Source: Bacteroidota bacterium
GTDB taxonomy: Bacteria; Bacteroidota; Bacteroidia; B-17B0; Aurantibacillaceae
Reading direction: 5' to 3'
NCBI GenBank assembly: GCA_016708845.1
Contig: JADJFB010000005.1
Span: 1 to 64,000 of the forward strand
DNA length: 64,000 nucleotides
The notes under the pieces were generated by a model. That model was not told where the DNA came from, searched no databases, and saw only the letters and a program-made list of their open reading frames with translations. A program made the translations under genes and the position numbers. Positions 45,420 to 54,514 of the stretch are shown one piece after another. The number at the start of each line of letters is the position of its first letter. The stretch's first letter is position 1.

Positions 45420-47199
45420 TTATACAGTTTCTAATAATTCATGTCTGTATTTATCCAATATACTTGATTTTGATAAAAAGCCAATGTAGATATCGTTTTC
45501 TACTACTGGTAAATTCCATTGTCCTGATTCTTCAAACTTTCGCATAATTGAAAAAATATCTTCCTTAGTATCAATGACCATCGACAGTTTACGCATCACT
45601 TCTTTGGCTGTCACTTTATCATACAACTCAGGATTAAACATTTCTTCTCGGATATTATCTAAATAAATAATGCCTAATAGTTTATTATTCAATTTTACTA
45701 CAGGAAATGTATTACGTTTTGAATGTTTAATGGTTTCTACAATATCGCGCAAGGTGGCTTTAAAATGAATGGTAGCGAAATCAGTTTCAATCATTTCTTT
45801 AACATCAATTTTACTTAAAATACTCGTGTCTTTATTTTCAGAAATAATCGTTCCTCTATCTTTCAACCTTCTGATATCTAAAGATTGTGGATGAAAATGT
45901 TTCACAATCACATAGCTAATTGATGAAACCATCATTAAAGGAATAATCAACTCATAACCTCCTGTAATTTCAGCAATTAAGAAAATAGCGGTTAATGGAG
46001 CATGAAATACACCACTTAAAATACCTGCCATAGCCACAATAGTAAAATTACTGACTGGTATATCTTTGAATCCAATTAAGTTTAAGAAAAATGAAAAGGC
46101 GAATCCCAAATAAGCTCCTACAAATAAAGATGGCGCAAAATTACCTCCATTACCTCCACTTCCTAAAGTAACAGCAGCAGCGATTGTTTTAAATAATAAT
46201 GTTAAAATGATAAATAAAAGCAATAACCATTTGCTATCAATGAATTTTAAAAGCAAACTATCCTTTATTAAATCATCTGTTCTAAATTCAGATAATGCTT
46301 TAATACTTTCATAACCTTCACCAAATAAACTTGGAAACAATGCAAATAAAAAAGCTAATGAAATACCACCAATAACCCATTTCGAAAAACGAGACTTAAT
46401 TTTATGAAATTTAGACTCTACTTTATCAAAAAAATTAACATAGTACAAAGAAACCATACCTGCCAATACACCTAGTAATAAATAAAAAAGAATGTTATTT
46501 GAATCGAATGGTTGTTTCAATTTAAAAAATAACAAATTACTTTCGTGTAAAATAATCTTTGAAATTAATGCTCCTGAAGCAGCTGCAATTAACAATGGTA
46601 TAAACGTTGGTAATACTGATATCAACTAAAATAACTTCTAAGGCAAATAACACTCCTGCAATCGGTGCATTAAATGCTCCGGCAATTCCACCTGCAGCTC
46701 CTGCCGCTAAAAGCAACGTTCTATCCTTATAACTTAATTTATAAGTACGTGCAAAATTAGAGCCTATGGCAGACCCTGTGCTTACAATTGGAGATTCTAA
46801 CCCTGCTGAACCACCAAAACCTACTGTGAATGCACTTGTAATAACATGAGAGTACATTTGACGAAATGGTAAAAAACTACTTTTTTTAGCAATAGAAAAA
46901 AGAATATCTGTATTTCCTTTACTTAATTGATTGTGTAAAATATATTTAATAATTAAAATCGTAACACCAATACCAATTAAAGGAAGAACTAGATATAAGT
47001 ATTTGAAATCATACTTTAATAAAAATTCATCTACTAAATAGTGACGGATAGCATGAACAAATAATTTTAATATAACGGCAGCTATACCTGCCGAAATACC
47101 AACTAAAATACTCGAGAAAATTAGAAATTGTTTTTCTGAAGTTTTCTCGTGAATCCAATTAATGGCTTTTTCTATAAAATTTATTTTTTTTAAGTTCAC
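45420..47199 (-). CDS. ClC-family chloride channel/transporter with CBS domains (frameshifted)
   Basis: The first frame (from 47199) gives helices and the first anion-site loop, GFGGSAGLESPIVSTGSAIG with gating Glu135, then LLLAAGAAGGIAGAFNAPIA. An indel at about 46615 shifts the frame. The rest includes the conserved segment around TLGSGGNGGNFAPSLFVGAY and MAGILSGVFHAPLTAIFLIA, followed by two CBS domains (MIETDFATIHFKATLRDIVE, AKEVMRKLSMVIDTKEDIFS). The repaired length is about 593 residues. Gating Glu is typical of H+/Cl- exchangers. The CBS pair suggests control by adenine nucleotides. It is 9 bp after the DUF389 gene. Confidence 0.93.
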
Positions 47200-47207
47200 T
47201 TTAAAAT

Positions 47208-48556
47208 TTATTCATGTAACAATTTCACTCTTTCCGTTTCAAATTTAACAATTAGCCATTTTTTTATTTGACCAGCTTGTTTTGCATTCAATTTATTTTT
47301 ACCATTCTTAACATAAACTAATAATAGCGTGTCTGTTTTATTATCCGAGAAATTTACAACTCTATCAATTATAAGTTCGTTTGGAACACCAAATAAAGTA
47401 TAAAATTCTTTAATTGCCTCATTCTTTTTTACATTAAAATCATCTTGGAATAAAAGATTGCTCTTAAGGTCAATGATTTCTTTATTCTTTATTTTAAGAA
47501 GATCTTCTTGCTTTAAAAATAAATCTTGAATTATCCCTTCTTTAAGCTCATTAATATCAAGTTTACTATCCTCATGGATGTTACTTTTAACAACAATAAT
47601 AGCATTTTCCAAATCATAATTGGATTTTTTTCGCTCAAGTGCTTGTTTAACGGTATCAATTTTATAATCGTTAATCAATGTAATAATAATTTGTTTTTTC
47701 TCAGGTATAATTTTCTTGTTGAGTAAAGAATAATTAAACACTAAAGATTCTTCAGTCAAAAATTTATCTGCGTTTTGTCTAAATATTTCATTCTTAACGA
47801 AATAATAAGCCAAATATAAACTTGGCAAAATAGTTAATACAGCAATTAGTCCAACCCAATTTTTAATTTTTTTAGCTGTTAGTAAATCTACATGATTAAC
47901 TGCTTTAAATTTCAAATATCTAACAATCAAGAAAGTTGAAATACTAATAAAAACACTATTAATTAAATATAGATAAAAGGCTCCGAAAAAATAACTCCAT
48001 TGTCCAGTTGCCAACCCAAAGCCAGCGCTACATAATGGCGGCATTAATGCCGTTGCTATTGCTACGCCTGGTATCACATTATTAAATTTATTGCGAGAAC
48101 TTGCCACAATGCCAGCCAATCCGCCAAAAAACGCAATTAATACGTCCCAAATAGTTGGGGACGTTCTGGCTAACAATTCTGATTGAGCATAATGAAGTGG
48201 CGAAAGTATAAAATAAATAGTAGAAGCAATTAAACCAATTAAAGTAGCAATTACTAAATTTTTTAAAGCCGATTTTATAAGTTCAAAATCATATATACCA
48301 GCGCCAAGTCCTATTCCCATGATAGGACCCATTAATGGGAAATTAACATGGCTCCTATAATAACAGCCGTAGAATTTACATTTAATCCAATGGAAGCAAT
48401 AATTATGGCAAATATTAAAGTCCATAAATTTATCCCTTTAAATTCTACTCCCTTTTTTATATTATCAATTATTTCATGTTATGAAGCCTTATCTTCATCC
48501 AAATTCAAACGATATTTGATATTAGCTTTAAGAGAATTAAAAATAGGTGATTTCAT
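47208..48556 (-). CDS. DUF389 membrane protein (frameshifted)
   Basis: The start at 48556 (MKSPIFNSLKANIKYRLNLD) is in frame until a stop near 48480. The region then continues as EIIDNIKKGVEFKGINLWTL, IFAIIIASIGLNVNSTAVII and GAMLIS in a second frame, and PLMGPIMGIGLGAGIYDFEL in the third. The first part of the C-terminal frame (MDFNICHNYCF) is spurious. DUF389 features are the duplicated membrane region with GAMLISPLMGPIMGIG and IPGVAIATALMPPLCSAGFG. The family has no proven activity. About 449 residues after repair, with a soluble C-terminal domain of about 200. It lies directly ahead of the ClC gene. Confidence 0.85.
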
Positions 48557-48595
48557 AGAGCGGAAAGATACGAGTTATAAAATTTATATGGCGAC

Positions 48596-49420
48596 TTATT
48601 TAACTTCTATAAACTCATTATTCTCACAATACATTAATTTATAAAAGCCTTGCGCTCTATCGTTCCACGGTTGCACAGAACCTAACTCTCTATTTCGTTT
48701 TAATAAATTCAAATCCAAATCTTGATAAATAAGCATTTCTGCATTAGGGGTAGCTTCAGACGCTATGGCTTCTCTATGGAACTCCACATCAGATGGGGTA
48801 AATATGGCTGATTGAGAGAAATGCACATCTAAATTTTCTACATCAGGTAAATTACCCACACAACCAGTAATAATAACATAAACCTGATTTTCTATTGCCC
48901 TTGCTTGAGCACAATATCTAACTCTTAAATAAGCTCTTCTATCATCTGTATTAAATGGAATAAATAATATTTTAGCACCTTTGCTTACCGCAATTCTTGC
49001 TAATTCAGGAAATTCAGCATCATAACAAATAAGTATGGCAACTTTTCCTTTATCTGTATCAAATACTTTAATTTTATTGCCACTTTGTACCCCCCACCAC
49101 TTTTTTTCGGACGGTGTAATGTGAATCTTGTATTGCTTATCAAACGTTCCATCTCTTCTAAATAAATAGGAAACATTATACAACTTTTCATCTTCAATTA
49201 TAAAATGTGAACCAGTAATAATGTTTATATTATATTTTATAGCTAAATGTGTAAACAAAGATTCATATTGTGGGGTGTAATTATTCAATTCTCTAATAGC
49301 CTCACTAGGCTGTTTGTGTTCTAAAAAAGAAAGCAATTGCAATGTTATCATTTCAGGAAACACAACAAAATCACTTCGATAATCAGAAGCAGTATCTACA
49401 AAAAACTCACAATTTTTCAC
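48596..49420 (-). CDS. Carbon-nitrogen hydrolase (nitrilase) domain, C-terminal part of a GNAT fusion
   Basis: The 274 residues carry the nitrilase triad. Glu is in SDFVVFPEMITLQLL, Lys in DKQYKIHITPSEKKWWG, and Cys in VAILICYDAEFPELA. The product hydrolyses an amide or nitrile, but the substrate is unknown. The preceding GNAT frame is in the same reading frame and separated only by TAG (49424-49426) plus one codon. Read through, the junction is FIKNFExFVKNCEFFVDTAS, which is smooth. GNAT-nitrilase fusions of about 515 residues are a known bacterial architecture, so this is very likely one protein. A GTG at 49420 would be the start only if the stop is real. Confidence 0.85.
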   Translation of the reverse strand: MKNCEFFVDTASDYRSDFVVFPEMITLQLLSFLEHKQPSEAIRELNNYTPQYESLFTHLAIKYNINIITGSHFIIEDEKLYNVSYLFRRDGTFDKQYKIHITPSEKKWWGVQSGNKIKVFDTDKGKVAILICYDAEFPELARIAVSKGAKILFIPFNTDDRRAYLRVRYCAQARAIENQVYVIITGCVGNLPDVENLDVHFSQSAIFTPSDVEFHREAIASEATPNAEMLIYQDLDLNLLKRNRELGSVQPWNDRAQGFYKLMYCENNEFIEVK

Positions 49421-49423
49421 AAA

Positions 49424-50149
49424 CTATTCAAAATTTTTAATGAATCTCATTTGATACTGTATCGCACTTACTCTTACATAATGAGCATTTATAGGTTGTG
49501 GTTTACTTTGATGATTATAATTTATCCATTCAAGCAAAGTAGCATAGCCGCAAGATTCTTTGTCGTTTATCATATAATTAGGCAAAATTTTTCTTAAAGA
49601 AAAACCGTTTGATAATTGAGCAGTTAAAACAGGATCATATAAATTTTTACTAATCACCTGCTCAACATAGCTATCAATATCTAACACATCAGCATGCTTG
49701 TGATAATTAGGTAATCTGCCACCAATAATAATTTTTTTAAGATTAAATTTCTTTGCAAGTTCCTTTCGTGCTTCATATAAACGTCGAGATAATTTCATGC
49801 CTTGAAATTTAGGATCCACCATAATTTCCATGCCATATAATGTATCACCATACAAATTATGATTTGAAATATTGCCTGAATCTGTTAATAGATTCCATGG
49901 GGATGATTCATTATAATCATCAAAATTTATAATTAAACTACAAGAGGATGCAATAATTTTTTTACCATACAAAATGCATAACTGCCCTTCTGGAAAATTA
50001 ATAAGCATGTTTTTAAATTGGGTTTCGGACCAAGGTTTCATACCGGCAAAACAGTAAGTTTGAAGTTCTGTAATGGCCTTATAATCGGTTAAAATTATTT
50101 TTCTTAATTTGATTTTTTTAATGATATTTTGTTGCTCTATAGTCTTCAT
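49424..50149 (-). CDS. GNAT N-acetyltransferase domain, N-terminal part of a GNAT/nitrilase fusion
   Basis: The 241 residues fit a GNAT fold: KIKLRKIILTDYKAITELQT, LYGMEIMVDPKFQGMKLSRR (the R/Q-x-x-G-x-G/A acetyl-CoA loop in the form QGMKLSRRLYE), and KKIIIGGRLPNYHKHA. It ends VRVSAIQYQMRFIKNFE, where the nitrilase N-terminal strand (VSAIQYQM) has begun, then an in-frame TAG interrupts it. So the acetyltransferase and amidohydrolase belong to one protein. It sits 6 bp downstream of the USP gene and near the KamA gene. A role in acetylating a beta-amino acid, as AblB does, is possible but not shown. Confidence 0.85.
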   Translation of the reverse strand: MKTIEQQNIIKKIKLRKIILTDYKAITELQTYCFAGMKPWSETQFKNMLINFPEGQLCILYGKKIIASSCSLIINFDDYNESSPWNLLTDSGNISNHNLYGDTLYGMEIMVDPKFQGMKLSRRLYEARKELAKKFNLKKIIIGGRLPNYHKHADVLDIDSYVEQVISKNLYDPVLTAQLSNGFSLRKILPNYMINDKESCGYATLLEWINYNHQSKPQPINAHYVRVSAIQYQMRFIKNFE

Positions 50150-50155
50150 GATTTC

Positions 50156-51010
50156 TTAGATTAGTGTGTGCCCCATAACTGGGATATTAGTTGTAGCAGT
50201 GATTTTATTATAAAAATTGTTATTGAAATAGGATTTCAATTTATGGTAATGTAATGGTGGAGAGATTACTATTAAATCGGCTTGTTTGTATTGGGCTAAT
50301 AGTATAACATCTTCGTAATTTGCTTTATTAGAAAATTTCTCAGAACACTCATATTCAACATCAAACTTTCTTAAATAACTTTTACAATAATTAATATTAG
50401 CTTGTAATTTTTCTATTAATTGCTGAGAGCTACTATTTGATAGCCCAATAATAAACACTTTTGCATTAGAAAACTTTGCCAATACAGTGGTAAAAGGTAT
50501 TTTATCAAACCAATTATCAACATCTCTAATGGGTAACACAATTTTGCTTAAATAATAACTCTCAAATTTTTTATTGAATGAAATAACTGGAATTTTAGTT
50601 TTTTCAATGATATCCAATACGTTAATATTTGAAAACATTCTTTCAAATACATTCTTAGAAAAATTAGGTGCAATTATTAAATCAAATTTAGTTTGATTAC
50701 ATGATTGTATGATGACGTTGTTCCAACTTCCTAATTTTACAATCACTTCATCAATTAACGGCATCATTTGTTCACGATGTAGTTGATTTAATATAATTTG
50801 CCTTTTCTGAGCAACTGTTTTTTTGTATTTAAAAACAGGACATAATAATTTGCTAACAAACTGAGGACTAACTTGTATTGTAAAAGCATGTATTATCGTA
50901 ATTTTACAACCAGTTTTTAGCGCAATTTCTTTAGCAATAACTAATGAGCTGTTAAATTGATCTTCAAAATCAAATGGCACTACTATTTTACTAATACTTG
51001 GAATACTCAT
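50156..51010 (-). CDS. Universal stress protein, tandem UspA domains (divergent)
   Basis: The 284 residues cover two USP folds. The first begins KIVVPFDFEDQFNSSLVIAK and has FDLIIAPNFSKNVFERMF where the ATP loop would be, so nucleotide binding is unlikely. The second has KIVLPIRDVDNWFDKIPFTT and QADLIVISPPLHYHKLKSYF, also lacking the GxGxxG signature. It is placed between the small membrane peptide/KamA genes and the GNAT/nitrilase gene, probably in one transcript. The function is unknown beyond the family. Confidence 0.8.
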   Translation of the reverse strand: MSIPSISKIVVPFDFEDQFNSSLVIAKEIALKTGCKITIIHAFTIQVSPQFVSKLLCPVFKYKKTVAQKRQIILNQLHREQMMPLIDEVIVKLGSWNNVIIQSCNQTKFDLIIAPNFSKNVFERMFSNINVLDIIEKTKIPVISFNKKFESYYLSKIVLPIRDVDNWFDKIPFTTVLAKFSNAKVFIIGLSNSSSQQLIEKLQANINYCKSYLRKFDVEYECSEKFSNKANYEDVILLAQYKQADLIVISPPLHYHKLKSYFNNNFYNKITATTNIPVMGHTLI

Positions 51011-51121
51011 ACTATTATTTTTTTAAATTCCTCAGGGAAAAATTTCATCTTCTGTTTACAGAATTGTAATAGATTATATATAATCCCAATCAATTACAAT
51101 AAGTGATGCGGATAATTATTG

Positions 51122-51229
51122 CTAGAATAATTTATTCTTACTGATAAACCAATAAATAAAAAACACAATTAAACATGTAATCAAAATTGCAATCAAGCAA
51201 CTAATCCAAAACAAATTAAGGTATTCCAT
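51122..51229 (-). CDS. Small membrane peptide coupled to kamA
   Basis: A 35-residue frame starts at an ATG that overlaps the kamA stop as TAATG (51227-51231), a classic coupling arrangement. The peptide is MEYLNLFWISCLIAILITCL followed by IVFFIYWFISKNKLF, almost entirely one membrane helix with a short basic end. It has no recognised family. The overlap and strong hydrophobicity argue that it is real. Confidence 0.55.
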   Translation of the reverse strand: MEYLNLFWISCLIAILITCLIVFFIYWFISKNKLF

Positions 51230-52566
51230 TATTCGAAACGTGCTTTTTCGTCATCAGTTACGTGCTCATTAAAAAGCCATTCTAATTCTTCTTCAAAAAA
51301 GAATTTTTCTTCATCAAAAGCTGGCTTTAACTCATCCATCCATATTGCAGCTTCATCATACTTTGCAAAAAACGGTTTAGCAACCCAATCTGGGTTTCTG
51401 CCTTGTAACATCCTTAAAACAAATACTTTTTCTTCTTTTATTTCTGAAATACCTAACACTTGAACTTTGCCAGGTGTGCACGACATGCTCGGTCCTCTCA
51501 CTGTTCGGCAAACACCACTTACTTTTTGATACGCATTACGAAATATGTGCCACGCATTTTCTAATGTGATAGCAAAATAATCTTGAGCCCCAGTATCTCT
51601 TGGTATAAACATGTAATATGGAATACAATTTAAATTCACTTGCTTACGCCACATCTCTGCCCAAATTTCAGGCTTATCATTTATATGTTTTAATACAGGA
51701 GATTGTGTTCTAATTTGAACACCGATGCTTCTTAATTTTTTAATTGCTTCTTTTACAATTGGTGTATCTAACTCTACAGGATGAGAAAAATGAGCCATAA
51801 AAGATAAATTAATTCCCTTTTTAATAATCGATTCAAATAAACTTAACAACTCATCTGAATCATCATCACTTGTAAATTTATAAGGCCAATATGCCAAGGC
51901 TTTAGTTCCTATACGTATCGTTTGTAAATTTGGAATATCAGCTTCTAACAACGGCTCAATATATGTAGCAAAAACCTTTGCCTTCATAATCATCGGGTCG
52001 CCTCCTGTAAATAAAATATCAGTAACTTGTTTATGTTCTATCACATAATCTCTTAATAACGTCGCTTCTTTTGTTGCAAATTTAAATTCATCCATGCCCA
52101 CAAACTGAGGCCAACGAAAGCAGAAAGTACAATAAGCGTGGCAGGTTTGTCCTTGACTTGGAAAAAACAACACGGTTTCTTTGTATTTATGTTGCATCCC
52201 CATTAATTTTTCTCCATTTACTTCTGGAACATTATGTTCTAACTGACCTGCAGGATGTGGATTCAATTCATTGCGAATGATATTTGCTATATTTTTAATT
52301 TCATTCTTGTTATTAGTGTGTTCCACTACAATTTTCATCGCATTATAATGTTCTTTACTCAACATGCCTTTTTGTGGAAATGTCAACTTAAACATAGGGT
52401 CATTATCTATATTATCCCAATTAATTAATTCGTTAACTACATAATTATTAGTTTTAAATGGCAACACATTACCTACTACTTCAATTGCCTCTATTTGTTC
52501 GGGAGACAATTTAGAGATTTGAGGAATATTTTTATAATTGTGTAAAGAGTAAGATTGTAATTTCAT
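51229..52566 (-). CDS. KamA-family radical SAM protein (lysine 2,3-aminomutase-like)
   Basis: The 445-residue protein has the radical SAM cluster CHAYCTFC (Cys142, Cys146, Cys149), LFTGGDPMIMKA (the GGDP SAM motif), RIGTKALAYWP, and IRTQSPVLKHINDKPEIWAE. The PLP Lys region appears as PSMSCTPGKVQVLG, where classical KAM has PGGGGK, so PLP binding is probable but the pocket differs. Aminomutases move the alpha-amino group of lysine or glutamate to the beta carbon. The substrate is not assured. It is preceded by a TTGACAATTGTCAA palindrome and faces a Crp/Fnr gene. Confidence 0.85.
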   Translation of the reverse strand: MKLQSYSLHNYKNIPQISKLSPEQIEAIEVVGNVLPFKTNNYVVNELINWDNIDNDPMFKLTFPQKGMLSKEHYNAMKIVVEHTNNKNEIKNIANIIRNELNPHPAGQLEHNVPEVNGEKLMGMQHKYKETVLFFPSQGQTCHAYCTFCFRWPQFVGMDEFKFATKEATLLRDYVIEHKQVTDILFTGGDPMIMKAKVFATYIEPLLEADIPNLQTIRIGTKALAYWPYKFTSDDDSDELLSLFESIIKKGINLSFMAHFSHPVELDTPIVKEAIKKLRSIGVQIRTQSPVLKHINDKPEIWAEMWRKQVNLNCIPYYMFIPRDTGAQDYFAITLENAWHIFRNAYQKVSGVCRTVRGPSMSCTPGKVQVLGISEIKEEKVFVLRMLQGRNPDWVAKPFFAKYDEAAIWMDELKPAFDEEKFFFEEELEWLFNEHVTDDEKARFE

Positions 52567-52671
52567 AGTACTTGTATTTTATTATTCATTTAATTAGAAA
52601 CAGAATCGAACTAATCTTGTATATTAAATGATTTGAATAGGAGTTCAATTAACATAGATCTTATTTTTAAT

Positions 52672-52689
52672 CAATTGACAATTGTCAAT
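52672..52689. promoter_or_regulatory. Crp/Fnr-type palindrome upstream of kamA
   Basis: AATTGACAATTGTCAATT is a perfect palindrome 106 bp upstream of the kamA start. The core TTGACAATTGTCAA is identical to the site at 53025. The rest of the 506-bp gap 52567-53072 holds a terminator-like hairpin at 52930 and a possible decayed frame at 52753-52872. Confidence 0.65.
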
Positions 52690-52929
52690 TTATATTTTTA
52701 ATTAAATTCAAAAATTGATGTAATAATCGAAATCACTAGTATTTATGGACATTTAATCATTTTCATGAACGAGCTCATTTAACATTTTTTAAAATTTCAA
52801 CGCCCATTCTTTAGGTAAATTGTCTTCTAATAGCAATGTTCATTCATCAATTTTATCAGAATCAATTGCATATTAAAAACTAATATAGAAACTGAATAGA
52901 GATGTATAACTGAATCATCTATATATGAG

Positions 52930-52966
52930 AAAAACCTGCCAGCGCGTTGCACACTAACAGGTTTTT
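52930..52966. terminator. Orphan terminator-like hairpin
   Basis: AAAAACCTG (52930-52938) pairs with CAGGTTTTT (52958-52966) around a GC-rich loop. It lies between divergent genes, so it is not needed to end either one. It may end a short RNA or act as a leader element. Confidence 0.5.
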
Positions 52967-53020
52967 GCACAGGAATATATTAAGTATATCAGTACAAATG
53001 TACAGTAAGGTTTATGATTA

Positions 53021-53068
53021 AAAATTGACAATTGTCAATTTTGTTTTTATTAAAGATTAATATACTTA
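53021..53068 (+). promoter_or_regulatory. Promoter of the Crp/Fnr gene with self-type operator
   Basis: A 22-bp perfect palindrome (53021-53042, core TTGACAATTGTCAA) is centred at 53031.5. TATACTTA at 53061-53068 is a weak -7 box that would start transcription at the ATG, 53073, giving a class II spacing of about 41.5 bp and a leaderless message. Confidence 0.65.
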
Positions 53069-53072
53069 TAGC

Positions 53073-53768
53073 ATGGAGTTTAACATAGAAAAATATCATT
53101 TAAAATCATCTTCTTTGTTCGATTCATTATCTATTGCGGAATCTCAACTAATAAAAGAGGGAATAATCCGTAAAGAATTTTTAAAAGGAGAATGTTTATT
53201 TAAAGAACACAGTTTTTCTAAAGGTGTTTACATTATAAAGAAAGGAAAAGTAAAAATATTTCAAACTAATAGTGATGGCAAAGAAGGTATTGTTTACATC
53301 TATAAAAAAGGGGATTATTTTGGTTATCGACCTTTATTAGCAGAAGAGCCACATCCTGTATCTGCAGTTGCAATGGATAATGTTATTGTTTCATTTGTGC
53401 CTAAAGAATTATTTTTAGAGATACTTGAAACTTCTGCAACTTTAGCAAAAGAACTAATTGTTAATTTATCGAAAGAGTTTTCTGTTTGGATAAACAAAAT
53501 GACTATTTTTTCGCAACATAGTGTAAAAGATAAAGTAGCATTAAGTTTATTGATCCTAAATAAAGTTTACCAACGAAATGATGATTCAAGCAAAAGTGTT
53601 TTTATATCTATTAACAGAGATGATTTTGCTGGATTTGTTGGAACCGCTAAAGAAACATTAGTAAGAATGTTGCGCATTTTTAAAGACGAAAAAATTATAA
53701 CTACAAAAGGAACTAAAATTATTATTTTAAAACATCGTGTTTTATTAAACATGGTAGAAAACATGTAA
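53073..53768 (+). CDS. Crp/Fnr-family transcriptional regulator
   Basis: The 231-residue protein has a sensor domain (KGVYIIKKGKVKIFQTNSDG, then GDYFGYRPLLAEEPHPVSAV) and a C-terminal winged helix (DDFAGFVGTAKETLVRMLRI, about 185-204). It lacks an N-terminal Cys set for Fe-S binding, so it is not a classical FNR. The RPLLAEEPHPVSAVA stretch is common in Bacteroidota Crp-like proteins. A palindrome lies directly upstream and another before kamA, implying autoregulation and control of the divergent kamA genes. panD starts 1 bp after its stop. Confidence 0.88.
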   Translation: MEFNIEKYHLKSSSLFDSLSIAESQLIKEGIIRKEFLKGECLFKEHSFSKGVYIIKKGKVKIFQTNSDGKEGIVYIYKKGDYFGYRPLLAEEPHPVSAVAMDNVIVSFVPKELFLEILETSATLAKELIVNLSKEFSVWINKMTIFSQHSVKDKVALSLLILNKVYQRNDDSSKSVFISINRDDFAGFVGTAKETLVRMLRIFKDEKIITTKGTKIIILKHRVLLNMVENM

Positions 53769-53769
53769 T

Positions 53770-54114
53770 ATGCAACTACAACTATTAAAATCCAAAATAC
53801 ACAACGCATTTGTAACCGAGGCAAATATTGATTATATAGGTAGTATTACCATTGATGAGGATTTAATGGATGCTGTTGATTTAATTGAAGGAGAACAAGT
53901 TCATGTAATTAATCACAGAAATGGGGAAAGACTAATTACTTACGTAATAACAGGAAAACGTGGTACTGGTGAAATATGTATGAACGGACCTGCGGCTCTA
54001 AAAATAAGTACAGGTGATAAAGTGATTATAATTGCTTATGCAGGGATGACACCAATTGAAGCAAAAGCATACAAGCCGAAAATTATTTTTCCTAAATCAA
54101 ATAATTCAATTTAA
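53770..54114 (+). CDS. panD: Aspartate 1-decarboxylase
   Basis: PanD decarboxylates aspartate to beta-alanine for pantothenate and CoA. The 114-residue proenzyme has the self-cleavage site Gly24-Ser25 in DYIGSITIDEDLMDAV, which yields the pyruvoyl cofactor. VINHRNGERLITYVITGKRG and MNGPAALKISTGDKVIIIAY are also present. It is joined 1 bp downstream of the Crp/Fnr gene, an unusual partner for a biosynthetic gene. Other pan genes are not in the window. Confidence 0.95.
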   Translation: MQLQLLKSKIHNAFVTEANIDYIGSITIDEDLMDAVDLIEGEQVHVINHRNGERLITYVITGKRGTGEICMNGPAALKISTGDKVIIIAYAGMTPIEAKAYKPKIIFPKSNNSI

Positions 54115-54115
54115 A

Positions 54116-54259
54116 ATGGAAAGAGAGTACTTAATATCATTTATCTTACTACATAATCCAGCTCACGACAAAAAACAACTTGAAGCATTAAGTACCCAAT
54201 CCTTAGTAATGATTAAAATACAACTTGAATTTGAGCTAATGAGTAAAATCAAAATTTAG
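54116..54259 (+). CDS. Short protein downstream of panD, unknown
   Basis: A 47-residue frame begins MEREYLISFILLHNPAHDKK, 1 bp after the panD stop, and continues as helical and charged sequence (LSTQSLVMIKIQLEFELMSK). It has no recognised family. The tight join to panD and helical composition support translation, but length is low. A longer in-frame start at 54056 overlaps panD and is less likely. Confidence 0.5.
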   Translation: MEREYLISFILLHNPAHDKKQLEALSTQSLVMIKIQLEFELMSKIKI

Positions 54260-54310
54260 ATAGTATAGATAGTTTATTAGAGATTAGGAAGATTATTTGA
54301 CCTTGTTATC

Positions 54311-54514
54311 ATGAAAAAATATATTAAATTAAAAATATCTGATTTTATATTAATAGCATTTGAATTGATTTTATGCGGGATATTAATTAATCTAGTTTTA
54401 TTTAATGATTTTCCAATGGTTTCAGGTTTTTTATTAATCTTGTTTATTTTGATTTCTGTAATATTAATTATCTATTTATCTTATCGAGAAAGTCAATCAA
54501 TTAAAAATGAATAA
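54311..54514 (+). CDS. Small membrane protein, two helices
   Basis: The 67-residue product has two hydrophobic stretches (ILIAFELILCGILINLVLFN and SGFLLILFILISVILIIYLS) with a charged C-terminus (YRESQSIKNE). It probably sits in the inner membrane. It is on the same strand as panD and overlaps the next small gene by 8 bp. No family is recognised. Confidence 0.55.
   Translation: MKKYIKLKISDFILIAFELILCGILINLVLFNDFPMVSGFLLILFILISVILIIYLSYRESQSIKNE

Noticed and set aside
48596..49420. GTG start making the nitrilase a separate gene
   Set aside because: The preceding codons already encode the first strand of the nitrilase fold (VSAIQYQM), so a GTG start would give a truncated domain.
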